NCBI RefSeq assembly: GCF_021533195.1
Contig: NZ_JAJNKB010000001.1
Span: 868,001 to 932,000 of the forward strand
DNA from: Portibacter marinus
GTDB lineage: Bacteria > Bacteroidota > Bacteroidia > Chitinophagales > Saprospiraceae
Direction of reading: 5' to 3'
DNA: 64,000 nt
Shown here: piece by piece, positions 1-9,667 of the stretch
Position numbering within the stretch: the first letter of the stretch is position 1
How the letters are laid out: each line of letters opens with the position of its first letter
Position numbers and translations under genes: made by a program
Notes under the pieces: generated by a model
The model's database searches: none
What the model saw: only the letters and a program-made list of their open reading frames with translations
What the model was told of the DNA's origin: nothing

Positions 1-395
1 AGGAAGACGGTAAAGACGTAAATCTGTCAATGGATGCCCGAGAGGAGTCAGTTGAATCGTCAAGTAAAATAGAAAGCCTCACCGCACAGGAACCAGAGGT
101 GGTACAATTCGAAACAGAAGACCTTTCAGATTTTGCTCAATGGGTATTAAGTCTCTCAGATCTAACTACCGTTGAAAAAAAGAAAAAGAAAAAGAAGAAA
201 AAGAAGAAATCAAAATTGGAAAAGAAGATCGAAAGGAGTGTGATTAAGAAAGATGAGATTGTTACGGAGGCATTGGCGAACATCCTGGCGCAGCAAGGGC
301 ATAAGGAGAAAGCAAAAGACATGTATGAAAAGTTAAGTTTGATATTTCCAGAAAAAAGTAGTTTCTTTGCACTTCAAATTGAAAAATTAAAGTAA
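1..395 (+). CDS. C-terminal part of a TPR-like hypothetical protein (5' end outside window)
   Basis: The reading frame is open to the first base of the window, so the ATG at 30 is probably internal and this is only the last ~130 residues of a longer protein. The visible part has an acidic, low-complexity stretch, then an almost pure lysine run (about residues 50-61 counted from the ATG), then a helical C-terminus that looks like one TPR-type helix pair: ALANILAQQGHKEKAKDMYE followed by KLSLIFPEKSS. Proteins ending this way commonly precede secG in Bacteroidota. The stop codon lies one base before the secG ATG, so the two are probably co-transcribed and translationally coupled. Function unknown; a scaffold or assembly role is only a guess from the TPR-like end. 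Confidence 0.75.
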   Translation, partial: EDGKDVNLSMDAREESVESSSKIESLTAQEPEVVQFETEDLSDFAQWVLSLSDLTTVEKKKKKKKKKKKSKLEKKIERSVIKKDEIVTEALANILAQQGHKEKAKDMYEKLSLIFPEKSSFFALQIEKLK

Positions 396-396
396 A

Positions 397-669
397 ATGG
401 TAAATTTTTTAACCGTTATTATTGCTCTGATATGCATACTTTTGATGCTTGTCGTGTTGATCCAAAACCCTAAAGGTGGGGGAGTTGACTCTACTTTTGG
501 AGGACAAGGTGCAAACCAAATGTTTGGAGCTGCAAAGTCTACTGACTTTATAGAAAAACTGACTTGGGGTCTTGCTATTGCACTTTTTGCAATGTGTATA
601 GTTACTGTTTTAGTTGTAAACGGACAATCAGTGGGCGACGGAAGTTTGGTTCCGCTCCAATCCCAATAA
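397..669 (+). CDS. secG: Preprotein translocase subunit SecG
   Basis: This is the small SecG subunit (90 aa) of the SecYEG protein-conducting channel in the inner membrane. Two hydrophobic segments flank a cytoplasmic loop: about residues 1-22 (LTVIIALICILLMLVVLIQ) and about 53-76. The loop carries the family's glycine/phenylalanine-rich signature, with GGGVDSTFGGQGA followed by NQMFG. Length and topology fit the family. It begins directly after the stop of the preceding gene and is followed 16 nt later by a strong terminator, so it closes that transcript. Nothing unusual was seen. Confidence 0.96.
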   Translation: MVNFLTVIIALICILLMLVVLIQNPKGGGVDSTFGGQGANQMFGAAKSTDFIEKLTWGLAIALFAMCIVTVLVVNGQSVGDGSLVPLQSQ

Positions 670-685
670 AAATTAACTTATCAGG

Positions 686-712
686 GCCACGTTAAACGTG
701 GCTTTTTTTTTT
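686..712 (+). terminator. Intrinsic terminator after secG
   Basis: The sequence GCCACGTT-A-AACGTGGC forms a near-perfect hairpin (686-702) and is followed directly by ten T residues. It lies 16 nt after the secG stop and separates that transcript from groES/groEL. Confidence 0.9.
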
Positions 713-791
713 GCCAAAATGGCAAGCAAAGCTGCAATAAATTCAGGGACTTCAGCTGATTTTCCGAATAACTGCAAAAATGTCATAAAAG

Positions 792-826
792 CACCCATTG
801 GCACACAAAATGATGTATAGTGGGTG
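792..826 (+). promoter_or_regulatory. Inverted repeat upstream of groES (possible operator)
   Basis: CACCCA (792-797) and its exact complement TGGGTG (821-826) are separated by 23 nt, 36 nt upstream of the groES ATG. The spacer includes TTGGCAC, which resembles the -24 half of a sigma-54 promoter, but the expected GC at -12 is missing. No CIRCE element (TTAGCACTC-N9-GAGTGCTAA) was seen. The repeat may be a heat-shock control site or chance; a 6-bp arm is short. Confidence 0.25.
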
Positions 827-861
827 TAAATAGAATTATCAAACTAAAAACTTTTTATAAA

Positions 862-1125
862 ATGAAGCCAATCAACGATAGAGTGGTAGTTAAGCCAGCC
901 CCGGCTGAAGAGAAAACGAAAGGGGGAATTATCATTCCTGACACGGCTAAAGAGAAACCTCAAAGAGGTGAGGTGATTGCTGTAGGTCCAGGGAAAGATG
1001 GAAATTTAATGACTGTTGCTGAAGGTGATATTGTACTATATGGAAAATACGCCGGTCAGGAGTTGAACTATGAAGGTGAGGACTACCTCATCATGAGAGA
1101 GGATGACATACTAGTCGTTCTATAA
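862..1125 (+). CDS. groES: Co-chaperonin GroES
   Basis: Cpn10 co-chaperonin, 87 aa. It forms the heptameric lid of the GroEL folding chamber in the cytoplasm. The start is placed at the ATG at 862, because the protein then begins [19 protein letters not shown] as in other GroES proteins; an in-frame GTG at 820 would add 14 residues that are not part of the family. The mobile loop ([16 protein letters not shown]) and the C-terminal [10 protein letters not shown] strand are intact. groEL follows after 47 nt, forming the usual groES-groEL operon. No strong Shine-Dalgarno is visible, which is common in this phylum. Confidence 0.97.
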   Translation: MKPINDRVVVKPAPAEEKTKGGIIIPDTAKEKPQRGEVIAVGPGKDGNLMTVAEGDIVLYGKYAGQELNYEGEDYLIMREDDILVVL

Positions 1126-1172
1126 CACATTATTTTAACCAATTTATTTTTAAACGAAAAAAAGATTTAGAT

Positions 1173-2810
1173 ATGTCTAAAGAGATTAGCTTTGATTCCG
1201 AAGCACGTGAACAGCTAAAATCAGGTATAGATGCACTAGCCAATGCTGTTAAAGTAACGTTAGGGCCAAAAGGAAGAAATGTAATTATTCAAAAGAGCTT
1301 TGGTGCTCCGTCTATCACAAAGGATGGTGTCACAGTTGCAAAAGAGATCGAGTTAGAAAATCCTGTACAAAACATGGGTGCCCAGATGGTGAAAGAAGTA
1401 GCGTCCAAAACTGCTGATATAGCAGGTGATGGTACTACTACTGCCACCGTTCTTGCACAAGCTATGGTAACTGCCGGAATGAAAAATGTTACTGCGGGCG
1501 CCAATCCAATGGATCTTAAAAGAGGAATTGATAAAGCCGTAAAAGCTGTCATTAAAGATCTTGAAAAGCAAACGGAGGTGATCGGTGACGACTTTGAAAA
1601 GATAAAGCAGGTTGGATCTATTTCCGCTAACAATGACAATGAGATTGGTTCTTTAATTGCTGACGCAATGAAAAGAGTTTCAAAAGACGGTGTAATTACT
1701 GTTGAAGAAGCTAAAGGAACAGATACTTATGTAGATGAAGTACTTGGGATGCAGTTTGATAGAGGATATCTTTCTCCATATTTCGTGACCAATGCGGACG
1801 ATATGGTGACTGAGTATGAAAATCCATACATCCTGATTCATGATAAGAAGATCTCTAATATGCAGGATATTCTCCCTGTGTTAGAGAAAGCGGTAGGAGC
1901 AAACAGACCTTTACTAATTATTGCGGAAGACATTGAGTCTCAGGCTTTAGGAGTTTTAGTGGTGAACAGGTTGAGAGCACAGCTTAAAATCGTCGCTGTT
2001 AAAGCACCTGGATTCGGTGATAGAAGAAAGGCAATGCTTGAAGATATCGCTATCCTAACTGGAGGTACCGTGATTTCTGAAGAGAAAGGTTATAAGTTAG
2101 AAAATGCTGATTTAGAGCATTTGGGTACTGCTGAGAAAATTACGGTTGATAAAGATAATACGACCATTGTCAATGGTGCCGGTGAGAACGATGCCATTCA
2201 GGCAAGAATCAATCAGATTAAGTCTCAGATTGAAACTACTACATCTGATTACGATAGAGAGAAGTTACAGGAAAGACTTGCAAAATTGGCAGGAGGTGTT
2301 GCCGTACTTTATGTAGGTGCAGCCACAGAGGTGGAGATGAAGGAGAAGAAAGACAGGGTTGACGATGCACTACATGCGACAAGAGCTGCTGTGGAAGAAG
2401 GAATTGTTCCCGGTGGTGGTGTTGCTTTGGTTAGAGCCATTGATTCATTGAACAAGGTGAAGGGCGAAAACGAAGATGAAAAAATTGGAATTCAGATCGT
2501 CAGAAAAGCATTAGAAGCGCCGTTGAGAATTATAGCTGACAATGCTGGAGTGGAAGGATCTGTTGTCCTTCGTCAAGTCATGGACAACAAAGGTGCGTAC
2601 GGCTACAATGCCAGAACGGACAAGTATGAAGATCTGAAAAAAGCTGGAGTAATTGATCCAACAAAAGTAACCAGAATTGCTCTTGAAAATGCAGGATCGA
2701 TCGCGGGGATGATTTTGACTACTGAGTGTGTGATCAGTGACAAACCTGAGCCTGAAGCTGGGGGAGCACCTCACATGCATGGTGGTGGAGGAATGCCAGG
2801 AATGATGTAA
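1173..2810 (+). CDS. groEL: Chaperonin GroEL
   Basis: The 60-kDa chaperonin (545 aa) that folds proteins in an ATP-driven double-ring chamber with GroES. The ATP-binding motif [12 protein letters not shown] lies near residues 85-96 (Asp86 is the catalytic aspartate equivalent), and [11 protein letters not shown] lies near 27-37. The apical and intermediate domain motifs are in order, and [13 protein letters not shown] lies near residue 410. The protein ends in the typical Gly/Met tail, GGGGMPGMM. Length matches the family exactly. A terminator 31 nt downstream ends the operon. No second groEL copy is seen in the window. Confidence 0.98.
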   Translation: MSKEISFDSEAREQLKSGIDALANAVKVTLGPKGRNVIIQKSFGAPSITKDGVTVAKEIELENPVQNMGAQMVKEVASKTADIAGDGTTTATVLAQAMVTAGMKNVTAGANPMDLKRGIDKAVKAVIKDLEKQTEVIGDDFEKIKQVGSISANNDNEIGSLIADAMKRVSKDGVITVEEAKGTDTYVDEVLGMQFDRGYLSPYFVTNADDMVTEYENPYILIHDKKISNMQDILPVLEKAVGANRPLLIIAEDIESQALGVLVVNRLRAQLKIVAVKAPGFGDRRKAMLEDIAILTGGTVISEEKGYKLENADLEHLGTAEKITVDKDNTTIVNGAGENDAIQARINQIKSQIETTTSDYDREKLQERLAKLAGGVAVLYVGAATEVEMKEKKDRVDDALHATRAAVEEGIVPGGGVALVRAIDSLNKVKGENEDEKIGIQIVRKALEAPLRIIADNAGVEGSVVLRQVMDNKGAYGYNARTDKYEDLKKAGVIDPTKVTRIALENAGSIAGMILTTECVISDKPEPEAGGAPHMHGGGGMPGMM

Positions 2811-2841
2811 GATCATCTTATAGATTGCGAATAATAAAAAG

Positions 2842-2869
2842 CCCTCGGATTTTATCTGAGGGTTTTTTT
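2842..2869 (+). terminator. Intrinsic terminator after groEL
   Basis: CCCTCGGAT-TTT-ATCTGAGGG makes a 9-bp stem with one G-U pair (2842-2862), followed by seven T residues. It closes the groES-groEL transcript. Confidence 0.9.
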
Positions 2870-3030
2870 ATGTCAATGGGCTACATATAGCTTCCAATAT
2901 AAATAAACCACACCGAAGTTTTGAAGCTATCCAAATGAACAGATATCCTATCGCTTTTCAAACATACTTTATCTATAAATTAAGTCAATTAGAGGCAAAA
3001 GTGATACATTAGTTAGCTAAAATTCAACTG

Positions 3031-6000
3031 ATGAAAGCGATATTTCCTTTTCTAGCTCTAATCCTCTTCACATACTCCCTTAAAGCACAAGAGACACGTT
3101 TACTCCGATCACCTGATCTGGGTGAAAAGCATCTTGTATTTGCATATGCCGCGGATATTTGGGCTATGAATTTGCAGGATCAAACCGTAAAACGATTAAC
3201 TTCCACTGCCGCTATAGAAAGTGCACCTCACCTTTCACCTGATGGACTCACAGTGGCTTTTACTTCCAATAGAACAGGAGGACCATCTGTTTATACTGTT
3301 TCAATAGAAGGAGGCACCCCAGAGCGATTGACCTGGTATCCTGCCCCCGCGTTGGTCAGAGGTTGGACTCCTGATGGAAGCAAGATTCTGTATTCTTCTT
3401 CACGAGAATCTGCGCCTACGAGATATAATCGACTTTGGACGGTTAACAAAAATGGGGGACCATCGGAACTTCTTAATCAACAATGGGGATTCGATGGCTC
3501 ATTCTCAGCTGATGGCCAGCGCATTGCATTAGACAAGGTGAGTCGATGGGATTCAGAGTGGCGCGGTTACAGAGGTGGTCAAAATACACCACTCATCATA
3601 TTAGATCTTGACTCTAATGAAGAGGTCTTATTGCCCCATGATAAAACTACAGACATACACCCAACTTGGGTAGGAGACAAGATTTACTTTTTGTCTGACA
3701 GAGATGGAGTGATGAATATCTTGTCTTATAGTGTTGATGATCAGGAAATAGAGCAATTGACTGAATTTGAAGGTTCTGACATCAAATGGCTATCTGGTAC
3801 TCAAGATAAATTAGCTTTTGAAAGAGATGGGTATTTGCATCTCTATGATCTGATGTCTGGAGATGTTCAAAAATTGACCATCTCTGTGAAGGGAGATTAT
3901 CCCTGGGCTGAGACAAAATGGGAGGATGTAGGCAGATCAGCCGGGAATGCCGCCATATCACCCAATGCTAAAAGAGCCATTCTAGAGGCAAGAGGCGAAT
4001 TGTTTACTGTTCCCGCAGAAAAGGGAAATACACGAAACATAACATTATCTTCCGGAACAGCTGATCGACGACCCATTTGGTCTCCAGAAGGTGATCAGAT
4101 TGCATGGTTTTCTGATATGGACGGAGATGGTTACCAACTCATTCTTGCTTCGCAAGATGGTCTGACCATCCATAAAAAAATCTCTCTGGGGGAATCTAAA
4201 TTGGGGTGGGAACCTGCCTGGTCCCCGGATGGTCAATACATCGCTTTTGGGGATGATGACGTACGGTTAAAGATAGTAAATTTGGAAACAGAAGAAATAA
4301 TTACAGCTGATGTAGGAGGTATGAATTTGGAACGTGGAAATATGGATATCAGTTGGTCGCCAGATTCAAAATGGATTGCTTATACCAAAACTGCAGGTAA
4401 TGGATTCCGTCAAATCAAAGTATATTCAATGGATAGCGGTGAAGCAAAGCCGCTGACCAATAGTTTTGCGGATGCATTTTCACCCACGTGGGACTTAAAT
4501 GAGAAGCATCTTTATTTCTTAGCGAGCACAGACCTTGCATTGGGATCAGGCTGGGCCAATACCAGTGCTATGACTGCTCGCCCTGAATATGCGGCTTACC
4601 TTATTAATCTTGATGCTGATGATGAATCTCCTTTTATTCCGGAAAGTGATGAAGAAGAGATACAGGAAGAAGACGAAAAGGAAGAGGAGGATATTTCAAA
4701 AGATAAAGATAGTCAGGAGGACAAAGATTCTGAATCTGATTCTAAAGAAAAGGTTGACGATGAAAAGCAACCTATGAAGATAGATTTTGAAAATGTCGAA
4801 AGAAGAACCATAGCCTTACCTTTACCTGTCGCTAATTATAGAGCAACGGACAGAGGGCCAGAAGGACATGTATTTATTGCAGAAAGAAAACCAGATTCCA
4901 GGGGGGCTGTCTTGCATAAATTTAGTTTGAAAGACAGAGAAGCAAAAGAGTTTTTGGATGGTGTTAGATGGTTTGAATCTACATATGATGGTAAAAACAT
5001 GTTGGTTCAGGTAGGTAACGACTGGAAAATTACGGGAACAGGAGGGCCAAGCGGCAAGGATGGGAAGTCCTTAAAGATTGATCTGGATATGAAATTGGAT
5101 AGATCCTCAGAATGGAAACAAATCTTTGAGGAAGCGTGGCGATACCAAAGAGATTATTTCTATGATCCCGATCTGCACGGCAGAGACTGGGATGTTGTGT
5201 ATCAAAGATATGCTCCTTTAGTTCCTTTTATCAAGCATAGATATGATCTTACCTATGTACTGGACCAGATGAATGGCGAGTTGTCTGTTGGACATAGTTT
5301 CGTTTTTGGTGGTGACTATCCAGAAACAGACGACGATAAAGTGGGTTTATTAGGAGCTGACCTGGTGGCAGATCAAGGCAGATGGAAGATTACACGAATT
5401 TTTAATACCGAAAGTTGGAATCCCAATTTGTCCAGTCCATTAGATAGGCCGGATGTTGATGTCAAAGAGGGCTTTTACCTTGTGGGTATAAATGGTAGAG
5501 AATTGACAGCGGATCAAGATCCCTATTTCGCCCTGGATGGGACCAGAGGTAATCAGACTGTGGTGCACTTGAATTCAGAACCTACATTCGAAGGTTCATG
5601 GACAGAGATTGTTAAACCCATATCAAGCGAAAATGCGCTTAGGCAGCGCGCATGGGTGGAAGATAATAGAAGAATGGTTGACGAATTATCAAACGGGAAA
5701 CTGGCTTATGTATGGGTGCCGAACACTGGTGGACCGGGTTTCGTGTCATTCAATCGCTATTATTTTGCCCAGCAGGATAAATTGGGCGCTGTCATCGATG
5801 AACGTTTCAATGGTGGAGGTCTATTGGATGACTATATGGTCGATTTGATGACCAGAAGCTTAAGAGCTGCCATCACCAATGAAGTCCCAAATGGTCAACC
5901 CATGAGGCTTCCACAAGGCATTCTGGGGCCAAAAGTTTTATTAATTAATGAGATGGCAGGTTCAGGTGGTGATTTTTTCCCCTGGGTATTCCGACAACAA

Positions 6001-6306
6001 AACGCTGGTCAATTGGTGGGTGCAACCACCTGGGGAGGATTGGTTAAGTCGTCCGTACATTATGGATTGATCGATGGTGGTGCCTTGACCGCACCTGATA
6101 ATGCTGTATTTGATCCCATTAACAACGAGTGGATCGGTGAGAATAAAGGGATAGCTCCTGATGTTCCGGTGAGGCAAGATGCCCAGTCATTAAATAATGG
6201 AAGAGATCCCCAACTTGAAAGAGCTGTAGAAATCTTGATGCAACAAATAAAGGGAAGGAGTAACGATATCTCTCCTCCGGCTTATTCGAAACCCGCTAAA
6301 AACTAA
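3031..6306 (+). CDS. Secreted tricorn-like S41 family protease
   Basis: A 1091-aa homologue of the tricorn protease, which trims oligopeptides. It starts with a signal peptide (MKAIFPFLALILFTYSLKAQ), so unlike archaeal tricorn it acts outside the cytoplasm. Residues ~30-500 hold WD40/PD40-type beta-propeller repeats (for example LSPDGLTVAFTSNRTGG and WSPDSKWIAYTK). A very acidic linker (about 530-580) follows, then the C1, PDZ-like and S41 core domains. The likely nucleophile is Ser978 in NEMAGSGGDFFPW, with His755 in SVGHSF and Asp in DERFNGGG as expected partners. The gene has its own upstream region of about 160 nt after the groEL terminator. In cells the role is probably turnover of peptides in the periplasm. 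Family call is firm; substrate is unknown. Confidence 0.93.
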   Translation: MKAIFPFLALILFTYSLKAQETRLLRSPDLGEKHLVFAYAADIWAMNLQDQTVKRLTSTAAIESAPHLSPDGLTVAFTSNRTGGPSVYTVSIEGGTPERLTWYPAPALVRGWTPDGSKILYSSSRESAPTRYNRLWTVNKNGGPSELLNQQWGFDGSFSADGQRIALDKVSRWDSEWRGYRGGQNTPLIILDLDSNEEVLLPHDKTTDIHPTWVGDKIYFLSDRDGVMNILSYSVDDQEIEQLTEFEGSDIKWLSGTQDKLAFERDGYLHLYDLMSGDVQKLTISVKGDYPWAETKWEDVGRSAGNAAISPNAKRAILEARGELFTVPAEKGNTRNITLSSGTADRRPIWSPEGDQIAWFSDMDGDGYQLILASQDGLTIHKKISLGESKLGWEPAWSPDGQYIAFGDDDVRLKIVNLETEEIITADVGGMNLERGNMDISWSPDSKWIAYTKTAGNGFRQIKVYSMDSGEAKPLTNSFADAFSPTWDLNEKHLYFLASTDLALGSGWANTSAMTARPEYAAYLINLDADDESPFIPESDEEEIQEEDEKEEEDISKDKDSQEDKDSESDSKEKVDDEKQPMKIDFENVERRTIALPLPVANYRATDRGPEGHVFIAERKPDSRGAVLHKFSLKDREAKEFLDGVRWFESTYDGKNMLVQVGNDWKITGTGGPSGKDGKSLKIDLDMKLDRSSEWKQIFEEAWRYQRDYFYDPDLHGRDWDVVYQRYAPLVPFIKHRYDLTYVLDQMNGELSVGHSFVFGGDYPETDDDKVGLLGADLVADQGRWKITRIFNTESWNPNLSSPLDRPDVDVKEGFYLVGINGRELTADQDPYFALDGTRGNQTVVHLNSEPTFEGSWTEIVKPISSENALRQRAWVEDNRRMVDELSNGKLAYVWVPNTGGPGFVSFNRYYFAQQDKLGAVIDERFNGGGLLDDYMVDLMTRSLRAAITNEVPNGQPMRLPQGILGPKVLLINEMAGSGGDFFPWVFRQQNAGQLVGATTWGGLVKSSVHYGLIDGGALTAPDNAVFDPINNEWIGENKGIAPDVPVRQDAQSLNNGRDPQLERAVEILMQQIKGRSNDISPPAYSKPAKN

Positions 6307-6383
6307 CCTTTTAAAAGGAAACTTTCTGTTATTGGCATTCTTTATAGGGAAATAATTATTTTCATGCTAAGAGGCAAGTAGCT

Positions 6384-9300
6384 ATGACTAGATATTTTTT
6401 GGTATGCATATCATTGATCATGTTATCCGCATGCTCTGAATCAGTTCCTGAAAACATAAAGTTAGAACTGGCAAGTCTTCCGGATAGGATAGACTACAAT
6501 ATCCATGTCAAACCGATTCTTTCAGATCGATGTTATAAATGTCACGGTCCAGATGCCAATCAGAGGAAAGCTGATTTTCGAATTGATATCAGAAAAAATG
6601 CTACTTCAACTGTATTAAGTGAACAAAGTGTAGCCAGCCATTCCATAACTGCAGGAAATCCTGGCAAAAGCGAAGTATTTCTAAGGATGATTTCTGACGA
6701 CATTGATTATATGATGCCACCTCCAGAGTCAAATCTACAACTGACTGACCGAGAAAAAGCAATCATCACCAAATGGATTGAGGAGGGCGCTGAATATCAA
6801 GAACACTGGTCCTTTAACCCACCCTCGAAAAATAAAATCCCTAAAACAAAAAATGAAACTTGGCCGACTCAGGACATAGACTTTTTTATCCTCAATAAGA
6901 TGGAAGAGCATGGTATAAATCCATCACACCAAGCGGATAAAACAACACTGCTTCGAAGAATAAGTCTTGACATTACTGGTCTTCCACCAACAGTAGAGGA
7001 GATTGAAAAATTCGTAAAAAGTTCGGATCCTCAAGTCTATGAGAAAACCATCGATGAGTTATTAAGTAGACCCGAATATGGAGAAAGGATGGCATCCATT
7101 TGGCTTGATGCTGCCCGCTACGCAGACACCCATGGATATCAGGACGACGGTCTCAGGAACAGTTGGCCATGGAGAACCTGGGTCATAGATGCCTTTAACG
7201 ATAACATGCCTTATGATCAATTTCTTACAGAACAATTGGCAGGTGATCTTATTCCTAATGCTACGAACGCTCAGGTTCTGGCAACCAGTTTCAATAGAAA
7301 CCATCCACAGACTCAGGAAGGTGGTGTTGTGGAAGAGGAATACCGTGTTGAATATGTAGCAGATAGAACAAACACCTATGGAAAGGCTATTTTAGGTCTG
7401 ACCATGGAGTGTGCAAGGTGTCATGACCACAAATACGATCCCATTACACAAAAAGACTACTATGCTCTTTCGGCCTACTTCAATAATAATAACGATTCTG
7501 GAATAGTGCCGTATAATGGAGAAGCTGCACCGACAGTGATGCTACCTACTCCTCATGAGAAGAAACAGCTTGATTCTCTTCAATCTCATATTTCAGAATT
7601 GGAAGAACAATTGGTATCTGAAAACTATAAAGCTGATCTCAAAACGTGGTTGGATGAAGCTGGTAATGAAATTGAAGTAGAATATGGTAAAGTAGCACAA
7701 TTTGACTTTGAAGAGGCTTTAGAAGTGGAGAAAAGAAAGTTGAATTTGGATGGTGAAAAATCTTCAGGTTGGGCTGGAATCGGGAACAGCGGCACCACAA
7801 CTGCCTATGTCGATAGCGTTTCTTCTAAACCAGATGCAGCGATCTTTGGTGACGAAGCCAGTAAACCTATGATCGTGGAAGGATATAGGGGTAATGGACT
7901 TCAATTTCTTGGCGACTGTGGTGTAAGGTTCAACAGACGAATGGATTATGATCGATATCAGCCATTTTCTGTCAGTATATGGATTAAAGTATTGAAAGAA
8001 GGGGAAAAGGGACCGATTTTTAATAATACCAATGGTGATTTTGAAGGTTACAGAGGTTGGATATGTAAACTCAACGAAGACGGAACTTTGAACTTCCAGC
8101 TGAATCATGTTTGGCCGGACAATTGTATTGATTATCAGACTATAGATAAGGTTAAGGTCAATGAATGGACCAATATCGTAATGACTTACGATGGAAGCAG
8201 TAGAGCTGATGGTTTAAGATTTTATATTGATGGTCAAGTGCCTGATTACTTCCTTCACGAAGACAATCTAAATAAAAGCTTGCAACACGGTAGATATGGA
8301 AGCAATTGGTCGAGTTTTCCTTTTATTCTAGGGAAAGAAAAAGAGCGATCTACCAAGAATGTGGCCATGGATGAATTGATGGTTTTTAATCGTGAACTAT
8401 CGCAAGTAGAGGTGGAAAAAATTGCTGGAGCACGTTCGATGCTTTCGATCAGTGACGATAAATTGGTAGAGTATTATTTGTTAAGCGGAAAGAATGAGCG
8501 GTTCAATGAAGTGTTGGCACAAATTACCGAAGTTCGAAAGCAAGAAAATCTGATCTCTACGGATGTTTTGGAAGTGATGGTGATGGGTGAGAAAAAGGAG
8601 TATCGCCCGGCATATATTTTAGATCGAGGGATGTATGATTCGCCACTAGAAATGGTGAAACCGGCAACACCTTCAAAGTTTAAAGCAATTGGTGCATCGA
8701 CAGATACCTCAGCAATATCCAGCAGGATGGATCTTGCAGAATGGACCGTAAGTTCACAAAACCCATTGACTTCAAGAGTCCATGTCAATAGAATATGGAG
8801 TATGCTATTTGGTAAAGGTCTTGTTTCAACTCAGGAGGATTTCGGAAATCAAGGTAATCTGCCCACGCATCCCAAATTGTTGGACCATCTTGCCATAGAC
8901 TTTATGGAAAATGGATGGGATACTAAAAGACTTATTCGAAAGATTTTACTTTCTTCAACCTATCAGCAAAGCTCGGTAGCGAGTGAAGAACACCTGAAAA
9001 AAGATCCTGGAAATCAATATTACAGCAGGTTTCCCGCACATCGTCTATCTGCAGAAATGATTAGAGATCATGCGCTTGCCTCTTCTGGTCTGTTAGTAGA
9101 TTCTTTAGGAGGTCCAAGTGTGTACCCTTATCAACCTGACGGAATCTGGGAAGCTTTGGCTACTCGTAACGCAACTGAATATCACCAGGGAAGTGGTGAG
9201 GATTTATATCGGCGAAGTCTGTACACTATATGGAAGCGCAGTGCTCCGCCACCATCCATGTTAAACTTTGACGCACCAGATCGCTACTTATGCACAGTCA

Positions 9301-9665
9301 ATCGACAAAAAACGGCTACCCCGCTTCAGTCATTAGTGTTGATGAATGACCCTCAATATCTTGAGGCCTCAAAAGTTCTTGCCTTGACCGTCCATCAAAA
9401 GTCAACAGGTAATTTTGATGATCAATTGGATCTACTGTACATAGCCTTGGTTTCGCGAGAAGCAAGTCAGAAGGAAAAAGAAATAATGGAAGGGTTATAT
9501 CGGGATGAATTAAAAATGTACCAGAATGATAAAGAAAGTGCGAGAAAGTTACTCGATATCGGAGAGTTTGAAATAAAAGTTGAAGATTCAATAGCAGAAA
9601 TTGCGTCATTGACCGTTGTTGCATCCACTTTAATGAACTATGATGAATTTGTAATGAAAAGATAA
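6384..9665 (+). CDS. PSCyt1/DUF1549-LamG-DUF1553 lipoprotein (planctomycete-type cytochrome domain protein)
   Basis: A 1093-aa lipoprotein (lipobox LSAC, Cys17). Domain order: a cytochrome-like PSCyt1 domain with heme motif CYKCH (50-54); DUF1549/PSCyt2 (about 150-370), which includes a second CxxCH motif, CARCH (343-347, in CARCHDHKYDPI); a LamG/concanavalin-like domain (about 500-670); and DUF1553/PSD1 (about 785-1040, RVHVNRIWSMLFGKGLV). Such proteins are abundant in Planctomycetes and also occur in Bacteroidota, nearly always beside a DUF1501 gene, which follows here after 2 nt. Their biochemical role is not established; heme plus LamG suggests an envelope redox step on a glycan or other polymer. 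No sulfatase or glycosidase gene lies next to this pair. Confidence 0.92.
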   Translation: MTRYFLVCISLIMLSACSESVPENIKLELASLPDRIDYNIHVKPILSDRCYKCHGPDANQRKADFRIDIRKNATSTVLSEQSVASHSITAGNPGKSEVFLRMISDDIDYMMPPPESNLQLTDREKAIITKWIEEGAEYQEHWSFNPPSKNKIPKTKNETWPTQDIDFFILNKMEEHGINPSHQADKTTLLRRISLDITGLPPTVEEIEKFVKSSDPQVYEKTIDELLSRPEYGERMASIWLDAARYADTHGYQDDGLRNSWPWRTWVIDAFNDNMPYDQFLTEQLAGDLIPNATNAQVLATSFNRNHPQTQEGGVVEEEYRVEYVADRTNTYGKAILGLTMECARCHDHKYDPITQKDYYALSAYFNNNNDSGIVPYNGEAAPTVMLPTPHEKKQLDSLQSHISELEEQLVSENYKADLKTWLDEAGNEIEVEYGKVAQFDFEEALEVEKRKLNLDGEKSSGWAGIGNSGTTTAYVDSVSSKPDAAIFGDEASKPMIVEGYRGNGLQFLGDCGVRFNRRMDYDRYQPFSVSIWIKVLKEGEKGPIFNNTNGDFEGYRGWICKLNEDGTLNFQLNHVWPDNCIDYQTIDKVKVNEWTNIVMTYDGSSRADGLRFYIDGQVPDYFLHEDNLNKSLQHGRYGSNWSSFPFILGKEKERSTKNVAMDELMVFNRELSQVEVEKIAGARSMLSISDDKLVEYYLLSGKNERFNEVLAQITEVRKQENLISTDVLEVMVMGEKKEYRPAYILDRGMYDSPLEMVKPATPSKFKAIGASTDTSAISSRMDLAEWTVSSQNPLTSRVHVNRIWSMLFGKGLVSTQEDFGNQGNLPTHPKLLDHLAIDFMENGWDTKRLIRKILLSSTYQQSSVASEEHLKKDPGNQYYSRFPAHRLSAEMIRDHALASSGLLVDSLGGPSVYPYQPDGIWEALATRNATEYHQGSGEDLYRRSLYTIWKRSAPPPSMLNFDAPDRYLCTVNRQKTATPLQSLVLMNDPQYLEASKVLALTVHQKSTGNFDDQLDLLYIALVSREASQKEKEIMEGLYRDELKMYQNDKESARKLLDIGEFEIKVEDSIAEIASLTVVASTLMNYDEFVMKR

Positions 9666-9667
9666 TT

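Noticed and set aside
137-322. Minus-strand frame rich in phenylalanine
   Set aside because: It is the complement of the poly-lysine run and has no independent support.
801-818. Sigma-54 promoter before groES
   Set aside because: TTGGCAC fits the -24 element, but the GC of the -12 element is missing at the required distance.
820-861. Upstream GTG start for groES
   Set aside because: It would add 14 residues ([13 protein letters not shown]-like) that are not part of any GroES; the ATG at 862 gives the standard N-terminus.
6307-6318. CCTTTTAAAAGG palindrome after the tricorn-like gene
   Set aside because: The self-complementary 12-mer leaves no loop and has no T run, so a terminator cannot be supported; probably chance in AT-rich DNA.
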